Shown here: positions 12,597 through 23,050 of the stretch, piece after piece
Layout of the letters: every line of letters begins with the position of its first letter
How positions within the stretch are numbered: position 1 is the stretch's first letter
Assembly: GCA_003952965.2 (NCBI GenBank)
Contig: CM025850.1
Span: 37,820,257-37,884,256 of the forward strand
DNA from: Morella rubra
Taxonomy: Eukaryota; Streptophyta; Magnoliopsida; Fagales; Myricaceae
Direction of reading: 5' to 3'
Length of the DNA: 64,000 nt
Made by a program: the position numbers and the translations under genes
The notes under the pieces: generated by a model
Told to the model about the DNA's origin: nothing
Database searches by the model: none
What the model saw: the letters and a program-made list of their open reading frames with translations, nothing else

Positions 12597-12702
12597 ATTA
12601 TGTGTTATAGCTAGGAACATATCTTCTATTGATGTGATTACACACGTTCCAATCTTATGTGAAGAGGCTGAGATTCCTTACATATATCTGCCCTCAAAAG
12701 AG
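12597..12702 (+). pseudogene. NHP2: Orphan exon of NHP2-like H/ACA snoRNP protein
   Basis: An acceptor (gcag) precedes and a donor (gtaagt) follows an open exon of 35 codons reading LCVIARNISSIDVITHVPIL and then CEEAEIPYIYLPSKE. This is the core of the L7Ae/NHP2 family, in which plant NHP2 reads LCVIAGNISPIDVITHLPIL. The protein binds kink-turns of H/ACA guide RNAs in the nucleolus. Splice sites and frame are intact, but no other exon is found within about 1 kb either side. It is probably a captured or left-over gene fragment. A real gene with long introns is less likely. Confidence 0.7.
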
Positions 12703-13696
12703 GTAAGTTTGCAACATTTAGATGATCTTACAGGCTTCCTTAAGATAATCAGAGTAATGTGATGAATTTTTAAATTCATCACAGATTAAATCAACATGAA
12801 TTTATATTGTTAAATGTTTGTGAATTTGCAATGAATTTATTTTGTGATTATGAATTTGATTGGGATTATTGTGAATCTTTGATTAGGATTTAATTGTGCA
12901 TTACATTGAAATTGTGATTAGGATTAGGTTGTAAAACTGTGATTAGGTTATGAAATTATATTGATGAATTTTGTTTTGTTTAGATAATGGATAAGTTTTT
13001 TTTATAAAGAAGCCAGTCAGCGTAGGATCTAATTGCCACATCTTAGTATCAACAAATAGTACGATACGTGTATTTTAATATTTTAAATATTTTTAATCTT
13101 TAATTTTTAATATTTTAACTTTAAAATATTTTTTTATATTACCTAGTAAAAAAAATTTTTTTATCAATTTTTCTTTAAAAGTTCATCTTCGATTGAGTTC
13201 TTAATTCCGCCCACCGAGGACGGAAAGAATAGAGGCTCAGGGGTTTCCTCCATTATATTTCCACAGATCTCGACGAAAGAGAAAGGAGGGGAATCTATCC
13301 TATAAAAGAGTAGGCTGCCCCCAGGCTGCAAATGAATGAGTTACAATATTATCAGCACGAGGACTCTTGATAATAAGACCAAACAGAACACCGATTTAGA
13401 AGGTCCGAGCCTGATGAACCAACAACCGAATTTTTCGGGGCCCGAAAGGGGATAGAGGATCCAGCTTGAATCTTTCCGTTTTACTCTGTTTCAGGAATTG
13501 GTTAAAATTTCTCTCCGCGTCGAAGAATGCTCCTTTTTTCTTGTCTGTTCGCCCCCTCTTTTTCCTGTCCTCCTTGCTCAATGCAAAGCCAACGCAGAAA
13601 TGTGTGTTGGGTTAACTAATCATTTGGCTAAATCTCATTAAGGACAACACAAAGGACTCTAGGGAAACTCTTTCGAATAGGTCGGTGGGATCATAA
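12703..13696. other. T-rich stretch, then unresolved GC-richer block
   Basis: 12703-13190 is AT-rich with repeated gatgaattt / gtgattagg phrases. 13190-13690 is GC-richer with an open frame of 61 codons (13396-13581, -) containing DPLSPFGPRKIRLLVHQAR. The adjoining minus-strand reading VLFGLIIKSPRADNIVTHSF vaguely recalls the end of a LINE RNase H. I could not decide between organelle-derived DNA and old LINE sequence. Confidence 0.3.
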
Positions 13697-13710
13697 CTTG
13701 GACTATGAAC

Positions 13711-13860
13711 TTTTTTTTTTTTTTTTTAGTTGAAACATCTAATTTTATATATTCAAAACTCAAAGGAAATACAGTACCGGACACCACACGAAAGCAAACA
13801 CCAAACAGAGGTTAACTAAAAAGCAGGGAAAAAACGGAAAGAAAAGACAAAGACCAAAGA
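13711..13860 (-). mobile_element. 5'-truncated LINE tail with TSD
   Basis: A T run (13711-13727) is the poly(A) tail of a minus-strand insertion of only 150 bp. Flanks cttggactatgaac (13697-13710) and catggactatcaac (13861-13874) match at 12 of 14 positions. The sequence after the tail matches the LINE-tail phrase at 11388-11410. This is a typical severely truncated L1 copy. Confidence 0.7.
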
Positions 13861-13874
13861 CATGGACTATCAAC

Positions 13875-14934
13875 CTGATTGCAAGTTGGCATAATGGCCC
13901 TATAGCTATAGGCTATCCATTTTGCTTTTCTTTCCACTCTCTCGAGAGGCAATTTTCGTCCCCACGTCAAATCATCTTTTGTCGTTTAGGAGCTAGACAA
14001 GCGCTTGTTTCTGCGTGCTGAGAGAAAAAGCAGTTCATTTGACATGATTACCAGACTATTTCTGTCATTTTCTGGTCAAGAAGGAAGACGATGGTAATTA
14101 AGGAAAAACAATCCTTGGAATATATATAAAAGAACCCGACAATATACTAAAATATTGCATAGTATGAGAACCAAACTTCTGAATTCTAGGCTTACTGTTA
14201 AACTCGCAATTTACCACAATTTCAATTATATACGTGTGTTGGGTCTATTCAATTGAAGCCTAATTTAGTCCACACATAATAATAAGTGTTAGAGAGATAA
14301 TTTAAATATTAATATTTATCTTTTTTTAATACACAATTTAATCTTTTGCTATAAAAAGTAAATTTCTAGATCAGTAAAAAAAAAATCATCAACTTCCGGC
14401 CAACGTGCAAAATTTCGTATGTTCTAACACCATACATACAACAAGACCCTTGTTTTACACTCAACCCTTGAAATGTACAGGTTTCATGCTTCGATCAACT
14501 TCCAGCCAATGCTGCTTTGACACGCACAGGATAGATGTGAACCCTCTCATTTGATTTGATGATGTAAGCATCTCAATTATATATGTATTGATCCATTTAA
14601 TTAAGCACATAAATTTTATTACCTGTTGCCTCCACTATGCTCGTCGGCCCACTCTTGCTGAAAAAGCAGCCACTAAGGCTGTGTTTGAGAACTCAGAAAA
14701 TATTTTATTTTGACGTTTTCAATTTTTGAATATCCTTTTTGAAGATCAAATAATTCAATTTAGCTCCTATGGCGTCCAGATAATTTGCTCCCGACCTTAT
14801 GAAAATGATTTCTAACGCTCAAGGTGAAAAATCGCGTGACAGAAACAGGAAGTATTATTTATTGGTTTCTTTTTATGACCACGTAAGCAATAAATTCAGC
14901 TTTTTGTGGTATTCCAACGGCAACGAGTGTTGTA
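13875..14934. other. Intergenic, nothing recognised
   Basis: AT-rich DNA up to the left TSD of the HSP90 retrocopy. No gene, repeat or regulatory signal could be supported. Confidence 0.5.
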
Positions 14935-14950
14935 TTTACATGGTAAGTTG

Positions 14951-15341
14951 TTTTTTTTTTTTTTTTTCTACGCAATGGGAGGTACTACATGGGGACCCAC
15001 AATTTTTATAAGTTCGAAAAAAAGCATGCAGAAAGCCCACGCAATAAGCATTCTACTTTCAGACAGACTAACAACAAAAAACCTCCCTTTGAACAGACAC
15101 GCTTCCACCAACACAGACCAAAATACAAAATTCAACAAGACCTAAGCAGAAGACCTTAGTCCACTTCCTCCATCTTGCTCTCCTCCGCGCATCATCCTTT
15201 AAAGCCGGCATGTTGGCATCCTCACCACCAGTCTCTTCCTCGTCGATATTGAGACCAAGTTTCAACATCCTGTGAATTCTTGAACCAAAGGTGTTGGGAT
15301 CGTCGAGGCTGAAACCAGAAGTCAAGAGGGCTGTCTCATAC
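14951..15341 (-). pseudogene. HSP90: HSP90 processed pseudogene, 3' part
   Basis: From the MULE insertion point downstream the minus strand reads [20 protein letters not shown] and [16 protein letters not shown], the extreme C-terminal region of cytosolic HSP90. A frame slip near 15180 hides the end, but the terminal codons for MEEVD followed by TAA are still present at 15156-15173; this is the tag that docks TPR co-chaperones. About 190 nt of 3' UTR and a poly(A) tail follow (T run 14951-14967). The left TSD is tttacatggtaagttg at 14935-14950. Confidence 0.92.
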
Positions 15342-16157
15342 GGGATCGGTTATTATCCTTTGCACTATGGTGCTGAGGGTGTTGAGCAACGGCTCAGATT
15401 TTCCCTTTCAACTCCAACGTCTGTAATTTCGCCACGTCAATTAAAATTACTTAACTCAGCCTGACCCGTTTATTTGTGCAATCGACCCATTTAACTTTGA
15501 CCGACCCGCATAAAAAAGAACTCAGATCTTTTTCGTCTTCCTCCTTCATCTTCCGCAGCTCCCCCGTACGATTTCATTTGGGCATTTGGGCAGTCTTCGC
15601 TTTTCATTTAAGAAGACTTTTCCGCATATCATCCTTCGTCCACGTTGTCTCTACGCTTTCCGCAACTCCTCGTCCAATTTCTTCGCAAGATTTCCATGAC
15701 GCTATCCTGGGTTCAGGCGTAAGGTGCTTCTGTGCGCCTTCCTCGTTGCTTTTGAGCATTTATATACATTTTCTGTTAGGCAATAAATAAAGCAATGCAT
15801 TTGTGGAGCCAGAAGCGTTTGTCCTTTTCTCTTCTTTTTTTATAAGTCGGTCTTTTCTCTTTTTTTTTTTGATAAGTTGTTTGTCCTTTCTCTTTGCTTG
15901 GACAATTTAATTTGTGCGTTTGTCGTTTTCTCCTTGTTCAATTTAATTTGAAACATACAAACCATCGTTGACTTTGATAAAACGACGAAAATTAACATGA
16001 ATATATGTGTTAAACTGCATACCTTTATAATATCTTCATGCGGAGCACGATGTGAATTGAATTTTCATTACTTGACATCATTGTTACCCCACCTGCAATT
16101 TATATTGCTACATATCACCATGTGCAATTCTTTCAATTTAATTTGTGGCTTGAAAAA
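15342..16157 (+). repeat. Left TIR of MULE (with 195-bp extra segment)
   Basis: Pairs with 21679-22309. Shared stretches include cggctcagattttcccttt, gccacgtcaattaaaatta and cttctgtgcgccttcctcgt. The arm is continuous to 15950, then has 195 bp (15951-16145) absent from the right arm, bounded by the direct repeat ttcaatttaatttg (15937-15950 and 16132-16145), after which pairing resumes with tggcttgaaaaaaa. Confidence 0.88.
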
Positions 16158-16575
16158 AAAATGTTAATATAATAATGAAAGGAATCTTGGAATCCAAATT
16201 CTAGAAAAGTACAGATTTAATTCTCCTCGTGCAAGCATAAGTAGGTATTACCAAAATTCTAGTTGATTTTTAGATGTGATTTCCGCGTTCGCTCGTACTG
16301 GTGCTTCTATTCAATGCATAGAGAAATCAAATGGAGTCCCCTGACTATGACATTAGGTTTCGAAAAAAAGGGTTATGAAATTGGGCAAGAACTAATAAGA
16401 GTCTATCCATGAGTAGATCTCCTTATTATAGTATATTATTTAGGGTGTTTGTGTCTTGGTTTTGCCAGCGATTATTGTATCATTTTGCTTGTAAAATGAT
16501 GTAGTTTTAATTTTCATATTTAAGACTAATTTTTTGTTGTCGGGTTGATTTGTAGTTGCCATATAAGGGAACAAT

Positions 16576-19140
16576 ATGGCTGAAATGGAAGGGATCAATC
16601 CCAATATCAAAAGACGAGGGTCTAGTAGTACTTCTAACCCGGAAGGTGAGTTGGTTGTCTTTATCTGAGCAGGTTAAATGGTATCAGGACTTGTGTAATC
16701 ATTTTATTTGGTTAGTACATGCAGGTGACATGGTACAAGCAGACAACGAGAAGATAGTAGATGTTTGGAGTCTAGAATGGAAGGACGTTGACCATGCATA
16801 CGATTGGTACAATCGATACGCAACATCAAAGGCTTCAGCATTCGTATACATACCGCTTTAAGCATAGAAGAACATGGGTATTGGACAAGCAGAGTTTTTG
16901 TTTGTAGCAAAGAAGGGATGAAAAAAGAGAAGGATTTAGGGGTGCCGGTGAAGCGAGTGACGAAATACAAGATGTGGGTGTCTTGCAAGTTGTACTGTTC
17001 AGCGGCAGTCTAGTGGGAAGTATTGTATCTTCGAATGGTGTTCGCAACATAATCATGAGATTGGCGACACCTTCGAAAGTTCACATGCTGCGTTCTCAAA
17101 GACACATGAGCGAGTTGCAGTGTGCGGAGGCTATAGCTTCAGATAGAGCAGGCATTCGCCCTAAACTGGCCCACGACTTGATGGCGGCGCAAGTTGGGGG
17201 AAGACAACATGTGGGCTTCACTCATCAGGATTACAAAAATTATCTAAACGGTATAAGAACTAAGACAATGGAGGTTGGTGTAGCTGGTGTTCTTGTTAAT
17301 TGGTTTGGTGATCAGCTAAAGAAAGATTCAAAGTTCTTCTTTCGGGTCATGATGGATGAAGAGGAGCACATTACTAACATCTTCTGGTCAGACCATTCCA
17401 TGCAAAACGACTATGCCATATTCGGGGATTTCGTGTCATTTGACACCACATACAGAACGAACAACGAGCACAGGTAATGGGGACATTTAATTTAATTGTT
17501 TTACATTATTTGGTTGTGACTTATATTATTTATTGATTTCTCTATCTTATTCATATTTTTCTACTATTAACAGGCCATTGGGAGCATTCCTAGGGGTGAA
17601 TCATCACAGAAAATCGGTCGTGTTCGGGGCATGTTTATTGTTTGATGAGACGGTGCAAACATTTAGTTGGTTATTTCAAACATTCGTTGAGTGTATGAAT
17701 GGGAAGGCTCCCGAATCTCTGTTCACAGATCAAGATGCAGGTATGCTAGCTGCAATCCCATCTGCCCTACCAGACACACACCATTTTTTATGTGCATGGC
17801 ATATATCTCAAAATGCATTGAAGAATTTGGGATCATTTTTTGGCAACAAGGGCTTCAAAAGAGACTGGTTGAGGCTTTTGTTCGACCACGAAGGTAGATG
17901 ACTTTGAACAGTATTGGAATAAAATGATTGAGGAGCATCAACTGCAAGACATTGAATGGTTGCAGAAAATATATGAGAAACGTGAGAAGTGGGCGCCAAA
18001 GTACGTATGCAATATTTTCTGTGCTGGAAAGAAGACGACCTAGTTAAATGAAAGTTTCAATGCACACTTGCGTAGGTACTTGAACACAGTTATGAATATG
18101 GATCGGTTCCTACAAAATTTCCAACGAGCAGTCGATGAGTTGCGATACAATGAGTCACGAGCAAATTTTCAGATGCTCGATACAGTACACACTGAACCAT
18201 TTGGAGATTTTTTATGTGATCATGCGGCAGAAGTCTACACTCCCACTATGTTGGTTATTTTTTTGGAGCAAGCACGGAAAGTTGGCTATGTTAAACTTAA
18301 CTGTCGGAGGGAAAGTATTGGGACCGAAGAGGTTGAGGTACACGTATGCAGTCGGGACCACTCATGATTGTTTAACAGCGAAGCGTATGTGATCAAGACG
18401 GAGAATGGGTTTCACCGTTGTAGTTGCAAACAGTTTAACTTTTTAGGTGTTATTTGTAGTCATATTATATGGGTACTGAGACAGAAGGGCGTGGATAGTA
18501 TTCCTGATGGATATATTTTGGCCAGGTGGCGGAAAGATGTTAGAAAGTCAGTTGCCCCGATCCTCAGGTCACATGCTATGGCTGATCCGACGTTGGTAAA
18601 GGTGATAAAACGTAGGAGATATATAAACCAATATGCTTCAACTATTCAGCGTTATGGGGATAGAAAAAAAGCTTGGCCAATCTTGAGAGTCACCACGCTG
18701 CACTAGAACAACTTCTTGCTCAATTGTCCCTGAATGATGATGATGAAGATCTTGCTGTCCCTGTTAGCACGGGTTTTGGAGTGGACGTTGATATAGGGAT
18801 TGTTGCAAAAGGTTTCAAAACACGGGAGCCAAAGCATAAAGGGAATAAAACGATTAAAAGCGGAGTTGAGCAAAGGAATTCACGTGGTCGTGGTCATGCT
18901 CGTGGCCGTGGTGTTAGCCGTGCTTTGTCGAACCAGTGTCTCGTCGTTTGCAACTATTTGATGAATTGGAGGTATGTTATCTAATTTAATGTTTAGAGTT
19001 GAAATTTAAATGCATTATTATCGCAATTTATTTTTGTATTCCTCCTTCGTAGCATCTAATGAGGATGAGGAAGAGGAAGATGACAAGGATGAGGAGGATG
19101 AATCGCTAAGTGGACGATTTAGGAGCCTTGGCGAGTTGTA
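16576..19140 (+). pseudogene. MULE transposase, FAR1/MuDR type, slightly broken
   Basis: Exon 1 16576-16645 (MAEMEGINPNIKRRGSSS), exon 2 16725-17471, exon 3 from 17574, with consensus splice sites. An N-terminal FAR1-type DNA-binding region (AYDWYNRYATSKGFSIR) is followed by the MULE domain. Likely catalytic residues are D in SFDTTYRTN, D in LFTDQDAGM and E in LNESFNAHLRRY. A SWIM zinc finger CSCKQFNFLGVICSH and the FAR1-family phrase IPDGYILARWRKDVRKSV follow, then a Gly-Arg-rich and acidic tail. It cuts and joins element ends in the nucleus. Disabling changes include a stop after KLYCSAAV, frame slips near 17897 and 18310-18370, a stop before LNES, and a slip near 18700-18930, so it is probably inactive. 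Confidence 0.9.
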
Positions 19141-19504
19141 GAGCTCCTCTCTCTTTTAGTATTTGGGTTGTAAATGTTTATGATGTATGTATTTAGGAGA
19201 TTTTGGGAGTTTGTGTAGCTCTTCTCTCTTTCAGTGTTTGTGTTGTAAATGTTTATGGTCTATGTATTTAGGAGCCTTGTAAATATTTATTATGTCAATT
19301 GGAATATTTAAGTCACTCATGTTGAAGTATAGCCAAAAGCATTCACTAAACCAGTATATTGCGAATATGTTCATCACAATCTGCAAGTCCGTTCCAATAT
19401 ATATTCATTGAAATAAAATAAAATAGAGTAAAGCGAAGCTCTACATTAAGTACATAACAACAAGCCCAAACATGAGCAGTTCCTTATATAACTAATTGAG
19501 TACA

Positions 19505-20062
19505 TCACACTAAACCAAGAAAGTCCAAATATAAAACAAAACCCACACACAAACAAATCAACATGATCCTCAGCATTTTAGAACGTTCAATCTCTTTCAC
19601 ACGCAATTCTTCACTTAATTGAAGCTGCGCTTCCATCACTCGCATCTTTTCCTCCATTCTTTTTAGTAGATCCTCCATTCGTGCTAGGAGATCTTCCATG
19701 GTTTTCAGCCGGTTATCCATTTTCTTGTTTTCCTCAATAAAAACTGTGAATGTGTACATCTTCAAGTGCCGAATCAGATTGGTCATACCATTTAAAAAAG
19801 TTACAAGCGATTTTGTCCTGCAAAATTGAATTTATAAATTTAAATGAGAGTTAACAACAACATGTAAAAAAAGTAGTATTACGAACTTGATACATACTAC
19901 CTGTTTTCCAAAATGGGGACAACCATAGAAATGACGTCCTTTACTTTGAATCTTCTTGCTAGTCCTAATTTGAGTTGGAAGGCCGCACTTGCATTCTGAC
20001 GTTGAAGGGCGTGGGACATTTGCACCAACACTGCTACTCCCATAAGACAACACCGAATACAT
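19505..20062 (-). CDS. GRF zinc-finger/coiled-coil protein with C-terminal membrane segment
   Basis: Two exons: 20062-19901 and 19817-19505, with donor cag|gtagta and acceptor ttgcag. Exon 1 reads CKCGLPTQIRTSKK and RHFYGCPHFGKQ. Splicing adds DKIACNFFKWYD, completing the GRF zinc finger (C-x-C-G, RTS, GR-like FYGCP, C-FFKW). Exon 2 continues with a coiled coil (MEDLLARMEDLLKRMEEKM) and ends in a hydrophobic stretch (MLICLCVGFVLYLDFLGLV) that should anchor in a membrane. A one-base frame change lies between FFKWYD and the coiled coil. It resembles Arabidopsis At4g04775-type proteins, whose function I do not know. It faces the transposase tail to tail inside the same TIRs, the arrangement of mudrA/mudrB in maize MuDR. 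Confidence 0.75.
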
Positions 20063-20504
20063 GGACGAATCATTTCCCTTGTTTGTCTGCTCATTAAAGT
20101 TGATTAGGATTATATTACTTCAATTGAAATAGCATTACAAAAATCCACAATGATTCCAATCACAGCTTTTGTTCTTGAGAAAGACACACGCATGTTGGAC
20201 GGGAATACAGGTCTCAAAATCTCAAGCTTAGGAAATAAAATCCTCACTGCAGACTTGCAATTAGAAGACCTAAACAATCACAGAGCTTTCCAACTTACAG
20301 TTTCCATCAGGTTCTCATAGAAAGAACAACCTATGGGTAGAAAAATAGAATAGAATTTAAGTTCAGAATTCTATGTCAAATGTATGCTTCTTAATTTAAG
20401 TCTAGAAAGAACAACCTATGGGTAAATCTAAATTTCTCCATTACTAAAAGCTGTAGATGTCTCTTTTTTCTCTCCTGTTGCTTTGATAAGGAAGAAGGGA
20501 AAAG

Positions 20505-20625
20505 GTTAAATGGCATTACTATTTGGCAATGATAATGATATGAAGAAGAAACGGCATTTCTATTTGGCAATGATAATGATATGAAGAAGAAACGGCATTT
20601 CTATTTGGCAATGATAATGATAGCC
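20505..20625 (+). repeat. 41-bp tandem repeat, about three copies
   Basis: The unit ggcatttctatttggcaatg plus ataatgatatgaagaagaaa repeats nearly perfectly inside the MULE. High identity between copies suggests a recent local expansion. No function is suggested. Confidence 0.8.
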
Positions 20626-21231
20626 GTGTAAGAGAATTTCTTAAAATCTTCTTCTGGAAAGGAAAGGAGAAAGTGCAGTTTTTACATTTCAAGAGTCAAA
20701 ATAAAAACCATTATAACTTTTTCGGAGAGGCTAAGGAGAGTTGGAATTTGGAATTACTAGCACTAACTAATACAAAAAAGACTGGCAGAAATATCTCATA
20801 ATGGCAGTCATACATGTTCCTTCAAGCCCCACACCTGGGTATCCATCAGATCATCCATGTCCAACATAAACTAAATTGTAATCCAACACCCACACACAGC
20901 TCCACAAGCCCATGCATATTGCATCCTCTAGTAACACGGAAGTAACTGATCCTCTAGTGAAAAAAATAATCAGCCAAAGAGACCTATTTTGCGTAAAATT
21001 CTAACAGAGCCCTACTATGCTTGTCGAAATCAATTGTACAACTTCCAGGGGACTTGATACATGAAAATAGCCATCAAAACAACATCTGAACTAGTTCAGT
21101 ATACCTAGGAATAACATCACATCAACCAACTTAACAGGAGATAATCCTTTGACATAGGTTGTTAAAAGAATTGGCTTGTGGCAATCCACAACATTACAGC
21201 ACCCAACTTCAACTAAAGAAGTTAACCTCAC

Positions 21232-21324
21232 CTGCTTAAGAAAATTTGCCAGCTTCTTGACTTCCGCCTTTTCTTGCATTAAATCCCCTTCCCTTTGAGT
21301 CAGCTGCACCGCTAAAGCTTCCAC
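21232..21324 (-). pseudogene. SCAB1: Captured SCAB1-like exon
   Basis: A 93-bp open exon with acceptor tttgcag and donor gtgagg reads VEALAVQLTQREGDLMQEKA then EVKKLANFLKQ. From memory this matches the coiled-coil exon of plant SCAB1 (stomatal closure-related actin-binding protein), where the order is VEALAVQLTQREGEL...EKAEVKKLASFLKQ. No neighbouring SCAB1 exons were seen in the MULE, so this is one captured exon with some intron. The frame is intact. Confidence 0.75.
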
Positions 21325-21678
21325 CTGCAAAAAAGTGATAATAATTGTATAACCATTATTTGATTCATTTGGGAAATAGTATAGGTTATAGTACTTCTAT
21401 GAACTACAAACATAACCAAGGAGAAGAATAATTAAGCGGGAGAAATACCAAAAACAATCAATCTAACACTTTAGAGAAGCATTTCCAGTTATTCTTCTTT
21501 GGAGACATCTATAAAATTTAATTAATCAGGCTTATCACCTACACGGCAACTACAGGAACAACGAATTTTACAGGAGCTTTTCACGAATTTAAGGCCATCT
21601 ATGATCTAGTAATTAGAATATTTTAATGGAAATAGTTCTTGAAATCAAGACAAACAGCTGTTTTCCTACAATGACAGC

Positions 21679-22309
21679 TTTTTTTTCAAGCCACAAATTA
21701 AATTGAACAAGGAGAAAATGACAAACGCACAAATTAAATTGTCCAAGCAAAGAGAAAGGACAAACGACTTATCAAACAAAAAAGAGAAAAGAGAAAAGGA
21801 CAAATGCTTCTGGCTCCACAAATGCATTGCTTTATTTATTGCCCCAACAGAAAATGTATATAAATGCTCAAAAGCAACGAGGAAGGCGCACAGAAGCACC
21901 TTACGCGTGAACCCAATATAGCGTTATGGAAATCTTACGAAGAAATTGGACGAGGAGTTGCGGACAGCGTAGAGACAACGTGGACGAGGATGATATGTGG
22001 AAAAGTCTTCTTAAATGAAAAGCGAAGACTGCCCAAATGCCCAAATGAAATCGTACGGGGGAACTGCGGAGATGAAGGAGGAAGACGAAGAAGAGGAAGA
22101 CAAATAAGAGGAAGACGAAGAAGATCTGAGTTCTTTTCTATGCGGGTCGGTCAAAGTTAAATGGGTCGATTGCACAAATAAACGGGTCGGACTGGGTTAA
22201 GTAATTTTAATTGACGTGGCGAAATTACAGATGTTGGAGTTTAAAGGGAAAATCTGAGCCGTTGCTCAGCACCCTCAGCACCATAGTGCAAAGGATAATA
22301 ACCGATCCC
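21679..22309 (-). repeat. Right TIR of MULE
   Basis: Reverse complement of the left arm. It contains the short tandem gaagacgaagaagaggaaga expansion near 22081-22120 that is shorter in the left arm. It ends at the TSD copy gtctcatac (22310-22318). Confidence 0.9.
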
Positions 22310-22873
22310 GTCTCATACAGCATAACTACTAGATCCTTAACCGATTTGTCGTTTTTATCAGCCTCGGCTCTCTTCCTCAGCTCCTCCATAATGCCATTTT
22401 CAGGATTAATCTCCATGGTCTTCTTGCTTGACATGTAGGAGCTCATGCTGCTGCCTCTCAGTGCCTGAGCCTTCATGATCCTCTCCATGTTCGAAGACCA
22501 ACCATACTCCTTGGTAACCAAGCAGCAAGGAGAGTCCACAATTCTGTCCGAAACAACCACTTTCTCAACCCTGTCTCCCAAGATATCCTTCATCGTCTTG
22601 CAGAGGTTCTCGAACGACTTCTTCTTCTCCTCCCTTTTCTGTTTCTCTTCCTCGCTCTCATCCTCGAGCTTTAAACCTTCTTTTGTAGCAGAAACTAGCT
22701 TCTTACCATCGTACTCTTTCAATTGTCCAACAGCGTACTCATCAATAGCATCAACCATAAAGAGCACCTTGTAGCCCTTCTTCTTAAGCCTCTCTAAGAA
22801 TGGAGAGTTCTCCTTAGCTTCTTGCTCTCACCTGTAATGTAGTAAATATCCTTTTGGCCCTCCTTCATCCTTG
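22310..22873 (-). pseudogene. HSP90: HSP90 processed pseudogene, 5' part
   Basis: Minus-strand reading starts at the R-M-K-E-G-Q-K-D-I-Y-Y motif near 22870, loses one base near 22826 (a frame change after ITGESKK), then stays open as [20 protein letters not shown] through [16 protein letters not shown], where the MULE interrupts it. This is the last third of the ATPase chaperone HSP90 (end of the middle domain and the C-terminal dimerisation domain). There are no introns. The copy ends exactly at the right TSD tttacatggtcacttg (22874-22889), which matches the left TSD at 14 of 16 bases. So it is a 5'-truncated LINE-mediated retrocopy, not a live gene. Confidence 0.92.
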
Positions 22874-22921
22874 TTTACATGGTCACTTGTTACTTGAGTT
22901 CGGTTTCTTCTCTTGGTATCT

Positions 22922-23050
22922 GGCCCGCAGGGCGCAAGCAGTGTGCACTGGAAATTCCAGCATGCATCGCTCGCGCGCATGGAGCGAGCAAAATGTGCGT
23001 TGGAAATTCCAGCGCGCATGGCTCGCGCGTGCTGTCGCACAGGGCGCGAG
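22922..23050 (+). repeat. GC-rich imperfect tandem repeat
   Basis: The phrase tggaaattccagc (itself palindromic around ggaaattcc) occurs twice at about 22950 and 23001, each with a gcgagcaa...tgtgc lead-in. A third lead-in gcgcgagcaacgtgcg ends the block. It abuts the 5' end of the HSP90 retrocopy. GC content is far above that of the flanks. Confidence 0.65.

Larger units (their letters stand above)
15342..22309 (+). mobile_element. Mutator-like element (MULE) with FAR1-like transposase
   Basis: A 6.97-kb DNA transposon with terminal inverted repeats of about 0.6 kb starting gggatcggttattatcc and a perfect 9-bp target-site duplication gtctcatac (15333-15341 and 22310-22318). It sits inside the HSP90 pseudogene. 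Contents in order: left TIR, transposase gene (+, 16576-19140), convergent GRF zinc-finger gene (-, 19505-20062), a 41-bp tandem repeat, a captured SCAB1-like exon (-, 21232-21324), right TIR. TIRs are still similar but clearly diverged, and the transposase has a few disabling changes, so the copy is probably dead but not very old. Confidence 0.95.

Noticed and set aside
13190-13690. Possible mitochondrial DNA insertion
   Set aside because: GC content and style suggested organelle DNA, but no known mitochondrial gene could be recognised and part reads like a LINE RNase H end. Left unresolved.
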